Source: Myxococcales bacterium
GTDB lineage: Bacteria; Myxococcota; Polyangia; Fen-1088
Reading direction: 5' to 3'
DNA: 7,017 nt
Assembly (NCBI GenBank): GCA_003159055.1
Contig: PMLH01000460.1
Location: 218-7,234, forward strand
Under the pieces are notes generated by a model. It was not told the origin of the DNA and did not search any database. It saw only the letters and a program-made list of their open reading frames with translations. Every line of letters begins with the position of its first letter. Within the stretch, counting starts at the first letter, position 1. Both the position numbers and the translations under genes were made by a program. Shown piece by piece: positions 5,964 through 7,017 of the stretch.

Positions 5964-6886
5964 GCACGACCCGCCGTCCCCTGGTCGCCAGCGTTGCCAG
6001 CCTGCTTTTGCCGGGCTTGGGACAAATCTACAACGGGGAAGTTGCACGCGGGGCAGTGCTGCTACTGTCGCTGGCCTTGCTGTTGCCGTCGGCGGCTTGG
6101 CTGGCGGTGCACGGTCCACGGCCGACGTTGCTTCTGCTCATATTGGCTGGCATGCTCGGCACAGGCGCGATCTACATCTACTCGGTCAAAGCGGCCTATC
6201 GCTCGGCCGCCCGACTGCGCGACAGTTTCGTGCCGGGGCCGTGGAATCGCGGCGCCGTCTACCTCGCCGTGTTTCTTTTCGGGCACGTCTTCGTGCTGGG
6301 CCCCGCGGCCCACGTCACCAAGACCAGCCTGATCGAAACCTTCAAGGTGCCGAGCGCCAGCATGCTGCCCGGGATCATGCCGGGTGACCGATTCTTCGCT
6401 GACAAGCGCGTGGGTCATCCGGGTGGCCCGAAAATTCGTCGCGGCGACATTGCGGTGTTCATCTATCCCAACGACCGCACCACCATGTTCGTCAAACGCA
6501 TCATCGGATTGCCGGGGGACAAAGTGGACATCGACGGGTCGCGGGTCACGGTCAATGGTGTCGAGCTGGTACGCGAAGAGCTGCACGACCTGGGCGATGC
6601 TTCTGCCAACCGATTGCTCGCCGACCACGTCGCGTTTCGCGAGTCTGGCGACGGCATCCGCTACGCCGTGCTTTGGCGCAAAGACGGCCAGCACGCGCCG
6701 CTGTCGCTGGCCGTGCCGAATGGTCAGGTGTTCGTGCTGGGAGATAATCGCGACGCGTCCCACGACTCGCGCCACTTCGGTGTGCTGCCCATCGCAGACG
6801 TCATGGGTGTGGCGCGCCAGGTCTGGCTTTCCATCGATGAGCACAAGCGCATCCGTTTCGGCCGCACCGGCCTGCTGCTCGACTAG
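5960..6886 (+). CDS. lepB: Type I signal peptidase LepB with extra N-terminal membrane domain
   Basis: The 308-aa membrane protease cleaves signal peptides from exported proteins at the outer face of the cytoplasmic membrane, using a Ser/Lys dyad. The S26 boxes are all present: TFKVPSASMLPGI (127-139) with nucleophile Ser134, GDRFFADKR (142-150), MFVKRIIGLPGDKV (176-189) with general base Lys179, and GDNRDASHDSRHFGVLP (261-277). The first ~118 residues are unusual. They contain SLLLPGLGQIYNGEVARG (14-31), resembling the TM2/DUF5683-like membrane module, and about four hydrophobic stretches (roughly 8-24, 31-50, 55-74, 98-117). Standard LepB has one or two. The last one probably serves as the anchor preceding the catalytic domain. 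The ATG overlaps the anti-sigma TGA and has GGAGG 6 nt upstream, so lepB is the third gene of the sigma operon. It ends in TAG, followed at once by hairpins. Confidence 0.95.
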   Translation: MSTTRRPLVASVASLLLPGLGQIYNGEVARGAVLLLSLALLLPSAAWLAVHGPRPTLLLLILAGMLGTGAIYIYSVKAAYRSAARLRDSFVPGPWNRGAVYLAVFLFGHVFVLGPAAHVTKTSLIETFKVPSASMLPGIMPGDRFFADKRVGHPGGPKIRRGDIAVFIYPNDRTTMFVKRIIGLPGDKVDIDGSRVTVNGVELVREELHDLGDASANRLLADHVAFRESGDGIRYAVLWRKDGQHAPLSLAVPNGQVFVLGDNRDASHDSRHFGVLPIADVMGVARQVWLSIDEHKRIRFGRTGLLLD

Positions 6887-6888
6887 AT

Positions 6889-6919
6889 GGGAACCCTGGG
6901 AGGGTTCCCAAACCCTCCC
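6889..6919 (+). terminator. Two mutually exclusive hairpins right after lepB
   Basis: Hairpin A is GGGAACCCT (6889-6897), loop GGG, AGGGTTCCC (6901-6909): nine perfect pairs starting 3 nt after the lepB stop. Hairpin B is GGGAGGGTT (6898-6906), loop CCCA, AACCCTCCC (6911-6919): also nine perfect pairs. They share 6901-6906, so only one can form. No T-run follows either, so this is not a textbook intrinsic terminator. It may protect the 3' end, assist Rho-independent termination weakly, or act as a switch. Confidence 0.45.
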
Positions 6920-6962
6920 GCGCTCTGGCTACGGCCGGCAAAGCCGGCCTCCGCCTACGCGG
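6918..6962. repeat. REP-like imperfect palindrome
   Basis: The centre is GGCCGGC, AAA, GCCGGCC (6933-6949): a 7-bp perfect stem with a 3-nt loop. It is extended by GGC (6927-6929) pairing with GCC (6953-6955) across a 3x3 internal loop, and by CCGCG (6918-6922) pairing with CGCGG (6958-6962). Such interrupted GC-rich palindromes in intergenic DNA resemble REP/BIME elements. It forms the conserved part of the 79-bp repeat. The second copy is incomplete in the window. Confidence 0.6.
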
Positions 6963-7017
6963 TTGATGGGAACCATTCGACGTTTCTCTCTCCCTCCCGC
7001 GCTCTGGCTACGGCCGG

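Larger units (their letters stand above)
6886..7017 (+). repeat. Tandem repeat with 79-bp period, two copies (second cut by window end)
   Basis: Copy 1 begins at 6886 and copy 2 at 6965. Both begin GATGGGAACC (6886-6895 and 6965-6974), then have a different 17-nt core (6896-6912 and 6975-6991), then an identical 26-nt block (6913-6938 and 6992-7017) that starts CCCTCCCGCG and ends TACGGCCGG. The window ends exactly within copy 2. Identity at both ends around a divergent core argues against simple slippage of the whole unit. The array probably continues beyond the window. Confidence 0.8.

Noticed and set aside
5609..6886. 425-codon frame that would extend LepB upstream across the anti-sigma gene
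   Set aside because: The anti-sigma gene in another frame has a zinc motif and a strong ribosome site. GGAGG before 5960 marks the real lepB start.

Overview
The window is GC-rich bacterial DNA. It probably comes from a myxobacterium-like organism (Myxococcota, Polyangiales type). That is an inference from one exported lipoprotein with a very long Gly/Ser/Thr linker in front of an SGNH-hydrolase-like domain, and from the GC-rich codon use. No rRNA, tRNA or CRISPR array was found.

Left part (1-2525, + strand): the 3' part of gatA and all of gatB, 7 nt apart. They encode two subunits of the GatCAB amidotransferase, which makes Gln-tRNA(Gln) and/or Asn-tRNA(Asn) by amidating misacylated tRNA. 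gatC is not in the window.

Middle (2526-4831): gatB runs convergently towards a - strand RluA-family pseudouridine synthase gene. The 252-bp gap between them has no intact gene. It holds a 14-bp inverted-repeat pair enclosing a smaller hairpin, an open frame continuing past the gatB stop, and a short - strand stretch that reads like the start of a short-chain dehydrogenase. Upstream of the pseudouridine synthase, on the same strand, is the lipoprotein gene, followed by a terminator-like hairpin.

Right part (4832-7017): a divergent intergenic region precedes a three-gene + strand operon. It encodes an ECF sigma factor, a zinc-type membrane anti-sigma factor, and a type I signal peptidase (LepB) with an added multi-spanning N-terminal region. 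Both junctions are ATGA start/stop overlaps. An RpoE/ECF-like promoter (GGAACCT, 16 nt, TATGA) sits just upstream, which suggests autoregulation. The layout suggests that secretion or envelope stress is coupled to signal peptidase supply.

The last 130 bases hold two competing perfect hairpins just after the lepB stop. They also hold a 79-bp tandem repeat, cut by the window edge, whose two copies share their ends but differ in a 17-nt core. The repeat contains a REP-like palindrome. The most interesting parts of the window are the sigma/anti-sigma/LepB operon and this repeat region.
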